From contig CM026429.1 of NCBI GenBank assembly GCA_014871385.1, positions 9,171,075-9,235,074 on the forward strand: 64,000 nucleotides of DNA. Direction: 5' to 3'. The DNA comes from Ceratodon purpureus. Its lineage: Eukaryota > Streptophyta > Bryopsida > Pseudoditrichales > Ditrichaceae. How positions within the stretch are numbered: the stretch's first letter is position 1; each line of letters begins with the position of its first letter. Shown piece after piece: positions 35,434-47,735 of this stretch. The notes beneath the pieces were generated by a model. The model was not told the DNA's origin. It worked only from the letters and a program-made list of their open reading frames with translations, and ran no database searches. The position numbers and the translations under genes are program-made.

Positions 35434-36974
35434 CCCTGCTGGTGATACGCTACTCTCTGTTGGATTCCCTTTTGGTTTTGTGCACACTGAAACCATTTTT
35501 GTGAGGTATGCATCCTTGTTTCTGGCTCCGACTGTGAGGGAAATCCAAATAGGGGCAACATCCACTTACAAAGATGGTGTTTGGTAAGGGTTTGTAAACT
35601 GCTAGATCTCGTCTATGAGTACTTCTCTTTGTAGGTACTTCTTTCCAGGGCTCACTAGAAATTTTGATAGAATCATACGAGTCTACTCTGTAGAAGTTCT
35701 GGCCCTCTTTATTCTGTAGTTTCACTCATAATCCTTGAGTTTTTGAATAGATTTATGCACAAGACCAGAGTCTTATATATCCGAATTACAAAAGCATGTT
35801 TTTTGTGACTCTGCTGTGGCATAAATTGTACTGCACGTCAACTCTAAATATCTATATAATTAAACTTGTTTAATCACTTTTTAAGGTATTTCGACTGTTG
35901 TTCACACTAGACGTAGAAGCGGAATCGCCCCTGATATGACGCTATCAGAGTGATATTACTTTCAGGACGTACCTAGATAGAGTCTTTGACACTTGAAAAG
36001 GTGCCATTGTCCATCAATAACAGTCGACGCTCTGGTTTCCGTAGCGTCAATTTCTTCATATATCATTCAGATGGGTAGTTACTTGGGTCGCGATCGAAGA
36101 TCTTCACCACTAATAAGCATACAAAAGTACCATGTATCCCATTTAGGAATCTGATATCATTAAATTTCGAATGAGGTAGGATTGTTATTATACTGCAACA
36201 GAGTATGAACACATTTCAATCTCCATGTATCTTATCTCGTGTTAAGTCTGAAGCTGCTGGTTACTAGTTTCTGGTATATTTCAACTCAATCTGGAAATGG
36301 AAGATACGGAATGAGTGTATTGCCTACAGGAATCGAGGAGTGTGTTAGCCTGAAGTCATAGGCTAGTTATGAATCTCTGCAGTTATACAGACCATTCTGA
36401 ACTGCAGAAATTCATAGGTCAGGTATGAATCTCTTTCAGCTAGGACAAGCCACTGTTTCTGCACCTTGCATTCTATCTATTGGTACGAAAAATTAAAATC
36501 AGAACTCACAGTTTTAAAGACTTGGATATCCACTCGCACTTTCCAAAATTTGACAATTACATACTGTACTCTTCACCCTCGGTAATAAATTGCCGAAAAT
36601 ACGCATTGAAGTTTAAGAATAGTGCAACAAATCCATACCATTTCATATAAAAATCGATGTTTAGATCTTTATTAAATGAATGAATCATAGGATCCACAAT
36701 TACAAAGAATTGCACCTACGACTGTGAATTGATATACTGACCCAGGCCTGCATCATTTACACTGCATGCACAGCTTCCTGCTTGTGCACATAATGGCCAA
36801 AAAGAACACCATTCACCTGATGATAGCAAATTAATACTGTAATTCAATAGTATTTTAAATGATTAAACCTTCTAACAACCAAGAATGAAAAAGAATCGGT
36901 TTCATTTGGAGTCCTTTGTACAAGAGAACTTACTTTCAGTGCCGATCATGTCAAGGATAATCATGAACTGAAAT
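35434..36974. other. Spacer between two convergent genes
   Basis: No coding exon is supported. It should contain the 3' untranslated regions of both Cys-module genes. Confidence 0.4.
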
Positions 36975-37805
36975 TCATCTAGTCCGATGACAGATGGGGC
37001 AGGGGAAATAAGGGCATGTGTGTCCTTTATCAGGGCATGTCAGAACCGGGACACTGTTTTGATCATCAATTCTGCTCATAGGATAATAATCCATATGAGT
37101 ATGAGAAGTCGTGTCCAAATTCGACTCCTGGTCCACATTCGGAGAGCCGGTCACCTTATAGTCAGTTCTGGGGACGAAAATGCTCCTGCTGCGATGGCAA
37201 TATGGGCAGGGGAAGTAGGGGCACCTGTGTCCACCATCGCCCTCATCATCCCATGTCAGAGTCACTGGGAACATTTCGTCATTGACTGATCTGTTGAAGA
37301 GGATATCCATGTCATTGGCAAGATTTGAGCCATTTACCAACGCAGTCACTTGATGATCCACTTCGTCTTCCTGGCATGTGATGAGTGCAACCTTGCTTTC
37401 AGGAACGAAAATGCTCCTGCTGCGATGGCAATATGGGCAGGGAAAGTAGGGGCACCTATGTCCACCATCGCCTTCATCATGGCATGTTAGAACTGGTAGA
37501 AGATCGCGTAATTCGCTTTGGTCACTGAATCTGCTGAATTCAATGTCCTCACCGACATCCTGAGTGCCTGCTGGTCTTGATGCTATTGAGTCCTTCACTT
37601 CAAGATTCTGGCTCAGATTGTGCAATAGGATCTTCATTACGCGATTGATCTCGCTGCGGAAGTCTTCACCGTTTTGGCATTGATAAATACCTTCAGCGTT
37701 CTCATGATTATCGCTGATCAAAATATTCAATTCTCCGTCGCCAGATCCATTGTACATGTGAGCGGATGCAGAGCCCATAAATGCCAAAAGTGTGGAAACA
37801 GCCAT
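36975..37805 (-). CDS. Putative secreted protein with three C-x4-C-x2-C-H modules, unknown function
   Basis: The frame from the ATG at 37805 encodes 276 residues. The start MAVSTLLAFMGSASAH looks like a short signal peptide with an Ala-x-Ala cleavage site. Three copies of a module CPYFPCPYCHR follow at residues 118-128, 195-205 and 264-274; Cys and His positions are 118/123/126/127, 195/200/203/204 and 264/269/272/273. The first two are preceded by DEGDGGHR and followed by SRSIFVP and are also near-identical in DNA, so they arose by internal duplication. A candidate splice acceptor (TTGCAG) lies 9 bases upstream of the ATG, suggesting a 5' untranslated intron. It is convergent with the single-module relative at 34945-35433. 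The frame extends upstream to 37928 without a stop, so an alternative start is possible. Confidence 0.6.
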   Translation of the reverse strand: MAVSTLLAFMGSASAHMYNGSGDGELNILISDNHENAEGIYQCQNGEDFRSEINRVMKILLHNLSQNLEVKDSIASRPAGTQDVGEDIEFSRFSDQSELRDLLPVLTCHDEGDGGHRCPYFPCPYCHRSRSIFVPESKVALITCQEDEVDHQVTALVNGSNLANDMDILFNRSVNDEMFPVTLTWDDEGDGGHRCPYFPCPYCHRSRSIFVPRTDYKVTGSPNVDQESNLDTTSHTHMDYYPMSRIDDQNSVPVLTCPDKGHTCPYFPCPICHRTR

Positions 37806-38620
37806 GATCGACACCTGCAACAACGTAGAAGCGGGATACAATCGAAAGAAGCTAGTAGGAAATCTTAATCCCAACAACAACCGATGACTAGTAAACTTCA
37901 GATATCGATCGACCTCGACGTTGATCAATGGTTAATGTTTTTCTGGAAGTGGGACCCTGCTAGAGGAAGGGAGAAAGCCTTAAACAAGTGACTCAATAAC
38001 AGAGAAGCTAGACAAGGTTCACTGGTGGACCTTGGCATGCAAGAGGTTTCAGCATGTGGCTTCAGAGGAGATGTCAAAACTCCAGTAATACTTAGCGACA
38101 AGACAGTGTCTTGAAAGCTTGTCCTTAAGGAGGTATTTATTCTCTCAAAATTGTCGGCTTTTGGGGGCCGTTGAGCTGTGCAAGAATCTATGTCTGCGCG
38201 GTTGTTGAAGATCACTGTGCACACTTTCCTTGCCAGAGAATTCTGCTTCAGAGAGAACTCTCCCCGATCTCTCTCTCTCACAGACCTCAGGGCCGGTGCC
38301 GGAGATTCGGGAACCCTGGAGCTTCCTCGAAAAAAAATCAATCCCCGCATTCAAAGTAAGCTTGGAGCTAAATTTGAGCATTGTATCCGCTGCAGACAGG
38401 CTCGTTCTTCAACTTTAATACCGACTGCAGAAGACTGGCTTTTGAGGGGTTCGAAATAATGACAACTTCGAATTCGAGAACATGATTCCGAAGGACCATG
38501 AAGCTTAGCGTCGGAGAATGATGTCAGAGTGGGGGCGGTTGCGGCAAAGGGGGAGCCAGCCTCCAATTCTCGTTAGATTGAATGCGAGATTTATGCGGCT
38601 ACGGCGACGGTTTCGCTAGT
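37806..38620 (-). promoter_or_regulatory. Probable leader and promoter of the three-module gene
   Basis: A GC-richer block with CTCTCTCTCTC and several ATG-containing short frames lies upstream of the gene. If the acceptor near 37816-37815 is used, an untranslated first exon should lie here. No start site can be fixed by eye. Confidence 0.35.
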
Positions 38621-40045
38621 CGGCGCAAATTGAAAATCACTTGTAGTGGCACGGTTTCTCTCAAAATGATACAATGCTGCCACCAAGCAACTTTATACGA
38701 TTCGTTTCAATTAGCAGCGTTTGTGCTGCAACCACGTAGGATTGTGGGCCTTGTGGCAGATTTCGTACACTTCACAAACCAGAAATCATTGTTACGTTCT
38801 CGCTGTTGCCATTCCGCTTCATGATCTAGCATTGTGATTTGCACTGAAACATTTGTGCGAGCTGCGAGGACTCGAACCAAATAAGATATCGTTTCACATG
38901 TGTTATGAGTTCAAACTAATTAGACAATACCTCAGGCCTGAAGCCTGCTCCGATGAAAACATCCACCAAAGCACATACACACAAGCACACCGAAAGAGAG
39001 AGATCGCACAGCGTGACAGCACGCACGCACAATGCAAAAATTACCGAAACACAAAACGGCTACCATTTTCACTATTCCAAATGATTGATATAATATTTGT
39101 CCAAATATTTAACAGGAGATTGTGAAGGCAGTGTAACCATTCAAAGGAAAGTGAGCTTAGAATTCTGAACATTTGTACTTTCTATTTTATTTTATTTGGA
39201 CCTGACCCTTTCGTAATCTTTCTGTCCTTTTACTTCAAGGAAAAGAGTGAATCCAACCCAATAAGAAAAAGTTCGTGTGACTTGAGAGTTTGTTCATCCT
39301 CGGCCTTACACCTAGAAAATATTAAGAATTGTCACCAAGTGGGTTTTTGAGATCTCGGGCAGATACCTATGCGGCCAATTTGAAGTGTGAGGTGTTGAAA
39401 TTTTTGTGAGCATGTAGAAAATTGTAACATTTTTGTACATGTATTAAAAAAATTCTACTAGATACGCGGAGAAAAAGTTATGGTATCCAAAGCAGTATTA
39501 AGGGCTAGGCAAGCAATTTGGATAGCTATGATTAAAACCCCCACTACCTCTCAAATCCTCTATATAAGTAACTAACAAAATCTTCTTTGAGATATTCTCC
39601 AATAAAAATACCATCATATTTAATAAAAAAAATATTCTAAAAGGAGTTAAAGGTTCTATTCATGTTGAACAAGGTGAAAAATTAATCTTCTTTGCCGCAT
39701 AGAGATTAGAGAATTTTATTCTCCCTTCTTTAAGATAAGACATCAAATCAACATGGGTTCCTTTGTAATGGTCCAAAACCTTGAGTCATTGCAATGCCAA
39801 AAAAAACACTTCTAAGACAAAACAACTTGTATTGTGGTCATATTTTGCAAGGTCCGGGGTCCCAAAAGTTTTTTTCACTTCAAATACTATAATCTTTCAA
39901 TCCATTTAGACTTCTTTTTTTTAAACCATAAAAAAATTTTGTGATTGAATTTAAGATCCTATGCTTCAATACGAGGGAAAAAAATTCATTATTTTCATTT
40001 AACCTTTTTATTGAAAAAATGGTAACTTTTAGTCTTTTAGAGTAT
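38621..40045. other. Intergenic with a degenerate TTAA-family module
   Basis: Around 39875-39975 the sequence carries a worn form of the family module (CTTCAAATACTATAATCTTT, then TTTAAGATCCTATGCTTCAA). I could not find matching ends, so only a fragment is claimed. No gene. Confidence 0.45.
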
Positions 40046-40176
40046 CACTAGTAGAAATATGATCCTTAATGACTCGTCCATAATGACTTAAATGGTCCAA
40101 AATGTCTCAATTTGAGTCATTTTGGACCATAAAAGTCATAGAGGACAAGTCATAAAGGATCATATTTCTACTAGTG
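40046..40176. mobile_element. CACTA-type foldback MITE
   Basis: The element starts CACTAGTAGAAATATGATCC and ends with its inverted copy ending TACTAGTG, and the rest is also self-complementary, so nearly all 131 bp can fold into one hairpin. It is flanked on both sides by TAT (40043-40045 and 40177-40179), the 3-bp target duplication expected of CACTA elements. Confidence 0.9.
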
Positions 40177-40374
40177 TATTTTTTGGTGAAACAAAGTCCA
40201 AACCTTTGCAGCCATTACTGAAATCGCAAAGATTTCAAGACTTGGTCATATAGGGGCCACATAGGACCAACCACCAAAAACATCAGCCCAAATTTACCTC
40301 CTAAAAATTTGGTAGGTGATATGAGTTGGCTGGAGTAGCTGGATGAAGGGGATAGTAATGCATCTTGGTTGGCT

Positions 40375-40430
40375 GAACTTGGCTAGCTGAACTTGGCTGG
40401 CTGAACTTGGCTGGCTGAACTTGGCTGGCT
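40375..40430. repeat. Four tandem 14-bp repeats
   Basis: GAACTTGGCTGGCT repeated four times, the first with one change (TAGCT). Confidence 0.85.
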
Positions 40431-42533
40431 AGTCTGGTGTGGCCCCTGTATCAGCGGACGCTATGGAAAGGTGGAACGCTGCGGGTACTTTCAGGCTTCA
40501 GTTGCGGCCGGTATGTGCTTTCCAGCGTATTTTCAGTTTGCATCCGCGAGACAGACAAATAGTTCCGTTTCTATCCAGTTAGAGTTGTCTTCAAAGACTC
40601 AAAACTTTTTCCCATAAATTCATATTGGAATAGGACATGAGAGAGCCATGTGTACCACCAATCCGATAAGAAGGTAATCAAGGGTGAAGACTTCTTCGCT
40701 CAGGCGCGACGTCACAGCTGACTACGCAAGAGACTACCTGGAGTAAGAAGTGATTACAACGTTCTTGAAAAGAGACGTCGGCAACAATTGTGACAGACAC
40801 CCAGACTTGAAGTTATGGTACGTTGTTTCTCCCAGAAGTTAAAAACATCCTAAAAATTCATCACGTTAGCTGCGCAGGGGATTGGTGGTAATTGGGGATT
40901 GGTGATAAGTACAGCAGCTGGGCCCAGCGTCTCCTTCTCCCCGGCCCCTAGCCCCTATTTCTGTGAAGACAGACCCCATTCAGCCTGGTCTTCAAGCATC
41001 ACCACGGGGACTCGGAAAGGAACGCCACAATGGCTGCACCCGCACAGTCACTTACTGCTCCACCAACTTCCTAGGAACGTCGGTGCAAGACGCCGAATCA
41101 TGCGTTCGACCGCTACCGATGCGGGAGCACTTAGACTGGAAGTGGCGAAAATGTCTCCAGACTGCTCTACTCCACCAGACTGCAGCGACAATTTTTCTTA
41201 CCACCATAGCACCTCAAAAATTCTGCTAGATCTGAGTCAGGGGGCCGGTCATTCATGAGTCCCCCGACTGTTACAGTAGCAGCAGTATTGGCTACAGTGG
41301 CTAAGCTCCGGCAATGGAAATTATAGCAATTTACACCGGTCTGGTCTTTGAAGTCACCAGTTCAAACATCGTGCACTACAGTGCCCTACTACAGTGCTAC
41401 AAGTGAACTGGCAATTTCAAAATGGAAAGTGGTAACCGTAGTCGGCACCAGCAAGTTTTAGCCACGTGGATCGAAGCTTCCATAATGCGACCGATGACGT
41501 CCGCTCGATACATCAGATGCAGTACTGCATGCAGACGGGTACATAAATTTATGCGCAGGACCCGGGGCTCGCTGCGAAGAAGAAGGTAAGCAGTTACGTC
41601 ACCCGAAGGGCCGATTCACGACTTGCCATGACGTGAACGACATCAATGCACTACAAGCGAGTGTTTCCCTCGAGATCAGTAAGAAGTTAGGAACTGAAGA
41701 CTGCAAAGAGTTCCCTTTACGCTTTAATTTGCCTTTTCTTTCTTTCTCGTTTTCTTTTCTCCACAAATGTGACAGACCATTTCATTGCAGACAGACTGAA
41801 TAGCAGGGCCAATATATCCCAGCTGAGCTCCGACTCAACAGACTCCAGACTTGTGCAGTACAGTGATATTGGTGTCTGCTTATGAAACGATCAGCATTAG
41901 AAAGGTTAATTAATATCCGTCTAGATGTTTTTCAGGAAGGCGAATCTGTCGACTCAGGAGGGAATAATGAAGATAAAGAGTGCAGGAGCGATGTTGCAGA
42001 CCATGCTTTGGTGTGTTACAGAAACCCGAATACTCAATGCATATTGGGAAATTTCATGGCCAAGTCCAAGAATAGCTGCGGTTTCGACTTTCATTCTATC
42101 ATAAGGACAAGTTTGAACAGTAACACTGTTGAGCAATACAACAGTACAGTACTCCTGGGTCACCTCACTTGTGGTTATATCAGGGTCACTTTATTTGCTA
42201 GAGGCCAGAAGCCCTAGAAAAAAATCCAAAAGTCTCGTCTCTTGAAATGAGAAGCCCTCTTTTGAAAAGCACACTAATGTATACCCATCGAACACCCCGG
42301 AAAACCTCTTATTAGAATGTAAAACACTATTCATGTTCTACATATATAATATTGAAATCACAAATTCAAGGTTCTATAATTTTTTATTAGAAGTTTTTTT
42401 GCCAAATTCGGGTTCCCTTATCTAAATTTAGGTAGGAAAATCCATCCCAAAGAACACGGCACCAATGTCCTGCAAGTTGGGAGGTTCTACTAGGGTCCAC
42501 CTAGGGTTCTCCAAGGACTTCGATGGGTATTGT
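40431..42533. other. Less AT-rich spacer without a supported gene
   Basis: Plus-strand open frames at 40899-41258 and 41882-42217 have no recognisable domain and no splice context. The region may be a noncoding transcript or leader, but nothing in the sequence proves it. Confidence 0.35.
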
Positions 42534-43622
42534 TTAACCCCTAAAGCATCAACTCAACAGTTTTGGTATGATTTAGGGTCCGGTCAGGCTCCCTATGATT
42601 CAAATTTTACGAGATGTGGCTATAACTTTGGCACAACATGGGAAATTGTCATATCTTTCTAACAAGACCAAATTTTACTTTCATCGGGCCCGTAGTCAAA
42701 AAATGATTTGTGTTTAAAGATCAAAATTCAATTCATGGCAGTTGGGGCAGGTTTGTGGTGGATGGAAGTGGTGTGGCAAGTCTGTGACACTCTACAGTGA
42801 CTTCCAAATGATCCTTTCTGAAATTGTTTCACAATTTTTTTTAAACTTGATTTTGAAAAAATCTAACCGTAGGATATTGTTCAGAACCATCCAATTAGAA
42901 TACGTACCAAGTTTTGTAAAGTTTGACCGTACGGATCTTGAGATATATATATAGTCAAAGTTCCAAGTTTTATCAAGACAGATCAACAGTGATTGGGTCA
43001 CCTTTGTCACCCATTTTTCCTTCACCATTTTCTCCTCCTAAACCACAGTATATGCTGTAAAATTCATGTCTATTTTGGATTTTTTTTATTTTTTGAATTT
43101 CTTTCCCCTAAAATTTCTTTTCCATACAAATGCATGTATACACCGTTCGGATTTCAAAAAATAGATGATCTTCTTAGGCATTTGTAGTGTGGAAAAAGAG
43201 CCAGTGTATATGCATTTCATTTGACTCCCGTCACTGGAAATGTGGTTTTCCAATGCTTCTGTGTGTTGTATTGTCTTCAATTTTTTTGAGCATACTCCCA
43301 ACTCACTTAAGAATCCAAAACTGAAGAGCCTGCAACCACACGATCTCAAAAAAATTGGCTGTTTCACTCTCCAAAGAGTGGCTGTCCCTGCCGGGCAGTA
43401 CCAAAAAAAACTTTTCTCTCAAGTTCAAACCTTACGATCTTCCAAACGACGGGGAGTTACAATCTAAAATTTTGTGTACACATACATGTACGAGTTAGGT
43501 ACTAGATCCTATGGTTAGTTTCTTTAAAATACGTTTGAATTTGCATAATTATACCTTAAACTAAAACAGGGCAGAATTGAGGCAGAATTTGGGATTTTAT
43601 GGCCAAATGCTTTAGGGGTTAA
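42534..43622. mobile_element. TTAA-flanked non-autonomous element, copy F
   Basis: It starts TTAA-CCCCTAAAGCAT and ends ATGCTTTAGGGG-TTAA, so the inverted end including TTAA is 16 bp. It is 1,089 bp long. It carries the family module in the form CAAACCTTACGATCTTCC (43424) and TAGATCCTATGGTTAG (43504). Its left half is repeated in inverse orientation at 47188-47735. Confidence 0.8.
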
Positions 43623-45699
43623 TGTACCCCCTCTTTTGAAGCCATGCATAACATTTAAAAGTTGGATAATCCTTTTCTATTGTGATGTTGGTGCATCCGG
43701 ACTCATGAGTACACAGCAAGTTGTTCCAATTACTGTGGGTAATCTTAAGTTGATTAAAGAAGAAGGGGCAAAAAGGCTAAAACATTAGAGCCCCGTAAAA
43801 CATTAAAATGTATCCAAATTGGCATTATGAGGTGTTTTTAAATATCTACATTTCTTGAAATATATTGATACATGCAATAAATGTATCTATTTGATTTTAT
43901 TTTCAAAATTCTTTCTAAAGTATTATTTAAAGATTGGAAGTGCAAATAATACATCCATGGATTGCAAAACCGTTTCTTCAAGAAAGTAAATTTTTATTTG
44001 TGATTTTATTTACATAGTCTATAATTCTTGCAAGGATGGTCATTTGAAGTTCCCCGCATATAAACTTACAACTATACTTTGGTAGTAACAATTTGCACAT
44101 ATGAGAATCCAAAAATGAATAATACATTATCTCTTCTTCAATTTTTTAGTGGAAGCATTCAATAGTGATATTCTGTTCTTTACATCATCCCTCAAAGCTA
44201 GAATACTAGGAATGGAATATTAATATGGATGCTAAAGATCTTAAAGAAGTAAACATAAAATCTTTCAAATATTCTTCTTGGCCATAAGATATGTGTTTTT
44301 ATTTCTACATTTAGATTCCATGTGTGATGTCCTTCAGCCCTAAAAAAACTAAAAATACCTTTAAGATAGAAAAATATTTGTAGATTTTGGAATGGAGAAT
44401 AAATGGAAGTTGCTAAATTTTAAGCAAGTGGTGGCTTGGTGGTTGTTGACAAGGTATAGAGGGCATTAAACATGGCATTCACCCGCCTATAGTAGTCAAA
44501 TTAGGCAGCGTATTACAGTTCAGAGAAAAAAATAACACGTGCGTTAATATCTAACCCCTTCCTTTCATGATTCATCTACCTTCTATATTTGAACTTCCAC
44601 TCTCATAATATGGCTCGGTCCTTTTTCTTTTTATTCTTTCTTTACCCCTTATGTATTTTAAATTTTTAATTCTTGTTTACTGTCCCCGACTTCCAATCTT
44701 AATTTACTATCCTCCAAATTTAAATAATGTGTCCCCTAATTCCCTTCACACAATTTCAACCCCCATCTAATTTTATTTGAATTCTAATTTCTAATTCTCG
44801 TCTCCTTGTATTGCTACCTTCCGTACCTTCCATTTTATTTTATTTTTTGATTCCAATTCCCCCTATTTAATTACAATGTTCTATCATTTGTTCATATTCT
44901 CCATCTATCACCCCCTCAAATTCAATTCCTTTAATTTTTTCCAATAACAAAATTTTCCACCACCATCTCAAAACTTCAATTGAAAACTATTTAACAAAAT
45001 AATTTAAAAGTATGCCTATTATTATAACCTTCCTCAAGGAAGATAAGGTCTTTTCCCCCAAAGAATCTTCGGACATTCTTCTGTCAATTACTACATATAT
45101 TTAAAATTTCCCAATCTGGACTGTGCATACAAAGCTACATGTCCAGAAATGGAAGGTGTTGGACCTCTTTCGTTTTGCCAAGAAGAGGAGGGAATTGGAA
45201 AGGAAAGGGAGTTAGTGAGGAAAAGAAGTTGGTGACAAAAGATGGAGGGAAGTAAGCAAGGAAAAGGAAGGATCGTTCAACCAGCCCATGGCAGATGGTG
45301 GCGTCTTATAGGTTGTGGCGTCCGAAGGTTGTGGCAGACAGTCCAAGCAACATAGCCGTCTGCCACAACCATCGGACGATGAGCGACCTTTGGATGTTCC
45401 GGGGGTTGTCTACCACAATCCTCGTTCCATCGAAATTTGGTTTTTATAGTCGATCCGTTCGGACATCGGCGTCTATTTGTCGTTTGGAGGATGTTTGACA
45501 GCTGTCAAGACCCCTAAGACATCTGGTTTGACATTTCCAATTGAGCCGAGTTTTAAATAAAATTTACGCGACTGGTGATGCTTACAACAAGAAAATTATC
45601 TTTCAAAATTTCCTAAATATCTTTTATGTATGATACATATTTATCTTAAAAACCATTAATGCCTTCAAGAAAACATATATCTCTTGGCCAAAAATTGCA
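43623..45699. other. AT-rich intergenic with one strong hairpin
   Basis: No gene is supported. A 20-base stem with an 18-base loop lies at 45320-45377: GTCCGAAGGTTGTGGCAGAC pairs with its inverse at 45358-45377 at 19 of 20 positions. Confidence 0.5.
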
Positions 45700-47150
45700 T
45701 CTTTTATTTTAAAAGCCAAATATGTTCATAAAAAAGAAACATTTGGGTTTTCTTAAAGACTATCTTGGGTGCAACATTTAACGATGTAGTTAAAAAAAGA
45801 TTATGACATAATCTATCTAGCATTGCAACGATTAAGAATACATGCACTCATAAAATATTCAAGGTTTGTGTTGTCTATAGACTATATATACTATAATAGC
45901 GTCTTGAGTTCCTTCAAGTAAATGACGCCAATCTAGACTAGGATCCATGATTACCAACCATTCTTTATCATAGATTCCAAAGTTGATTTATACCACCAAA
46001 ATTTCCTTAAGCGGAATGCAATAACATGAAGTTGCCCATTGTCACCATACTCTAAAGTCGTTGGACCTAATCCAAAGCCCAATGCATCTGCTTCTATAAA
46101 GAATGGTTTCATAAATGTATATGAACAAGGGGTGGAGCTTGTAGGATATTTAAAGACTTGCTTTAAAATTTGAAAAAAAACTTTGGTTTTTTTAATTCCA
46201 AAATAAATTTACTTTTCTATTGAGTTGTGAAATGGTGCAACAATCTTTAAATGGTCTTTGATAAAGATCATATAGAAGATTACAAGGCCAAAGGAGCATC
46301 GAACATCTCAAAATAAAGTTGAAGTCCTATATTTGAAATTGGTTTGTGTCTTCTTTCTTATTTTTATAAATGTCATCTCTAGAGATGTTGTAATTTGTAT
46401 GCCAAAAACTCCGCAGATTATCCTTAGTGAATCAAACACTTCTTCAATTTGGCATGGTACCTTCATCTTGTAATTTTTTATGGATCAATCAAGCATGTCG
46501 CTATGTTCTTCATCATTCTCAAAGATACATCAAAACATCATCTAAATAGATGAGCACAAAGTCATTAAGATGTTCTCAAAAAGCGTCATTCATTATGTGT
46601 CAAAAAATTGCGGTAACTTTGATAAGACCAAAAAGGGATGGCATTGTATTAAAAATGGCCATACCTTATAGCCTTTAGGAATTGTTTTACATTTATCCTA
46701 TCTTTCATCATAAGAATATTTTAACCTCTTTTGAAATCAATCTTGGTGAAAGACTTTGCTTGCCAAAGTTGTTCTAGAAGTTCAAAATCAAAGGGATAGC
46801 ATTTTTCTCAATCATTTTGTTAAATTGTAGATAGCCTTCCACATTTGTAAGGATCTATCTTTCTTCTTTAAAAATGTAATATATATTTTAGTTTTTGATT
46901 ATTGGTGATGAATGAAATCCTTTGCTAAGTTTCATGAATGTATTGTTAAAACGCTTGCAGCCAATTTTGTTTCTAATAGTTTGCAAATGATTCAAATGGA
47001 TGTTACACTTCTTTTATAAGCTCATAAGCGCTATCTGAAGGCCTATGTTAAGGTAACATGTCATTGTTCTTCTTCTCCAACAAGTCCTTGAAGTCTTGAT
47101 TGAAGTAGTTTTGGAGTGTTTTGGCGATAAATGGTCATGGCCAAATAGAG
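45700..47150 (-). pseudogene. Decayed Ty3/gypsy pol: reverse transcriptase and RNase H
   Basis: Read leftward, fragments match gypsy polyprotein in order: the pre-RT stretch EKKNNDMLP and HRPSDSAYEL (about 47085-47025), KKDRSL (about 46860), ELLEQLWQAKSFTKIDFKRG (about 46785-46725), the catalytic DFVLIYLDDVL (about 46565-46530), the RNase H-like FIEADALGFGLG (about 46100-46065) with YGDNGQLHVIAF, and NLEYFM (about 45875). Many stops and shifts make it nonfunctional. No LTR pair was recognised. Confidence 0.8.
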
Positions 47151-47187
47151 GTTAAGGAAGTTAAGTGAATATTTGAAAAGAAAAAAA

Positions 47188-47735
47188 AATCCAAAATAGA
47201 CATGAATTTTACAGCATATACTGTGGTTTAGGAGGAGAAAATGGTGAAGGAAAAATGGGTGACAAAGGTGACCCAATCACTGTTGATCTGTCTTGATAAA
47301 ACTTGGAACTTTGACTATATATATATCTCAAGATCCGTACGGTCAAACTTTACAAAACTTGGTACGTATCCTAATTGGATGGTTCTGAACAATATCCTAC
47401 GGTTAGATTTTTTCAAAATCAAGTTTAAAAAAAATTGTGAAACAATTTCAGAAAGGATCATTTGGAAGTCACTGTAGAGTGTCACAGACTTGCCACACCA
47501 CTTCCATCCACCACAAACCTGCCCCAACTGCCATGAATTGAATTTTGATCTTTAAACACAAATCATTTTTTGACTACGGGCCTGATGAAAGTAAAATTTG
47601 GTCTTGTTAGAAAGATATGACAATTTCCCATGTTGTGCCAAAGTTATAGCCACATCTCGTAAAATTTGAATCATAGGGAGCCTGACCGGACCCTAAATCA
47701 TACCAAAACTGTTGAGCTCATGCTTTAGGGGTTAA
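47188..47735. mobile_element. Half copy of TTAA element F, inverted
   Basis: The 548 bp repeat the left half of copy F (42534-43085) in reverse with very high identity and end CATGCTTTAGGGG-TTAA (TTAA at 47732-47735). The other end is missing; the gypsy remnant begins close by. Confidence 0.85.

Noticed and set aside
38145-38459. Several overlapping open frames on both strands near 38.2-38.4 kb
   Set aside because: They overlap each other in a GC-richer leader-like block and none has a recognisable domain or splice support.
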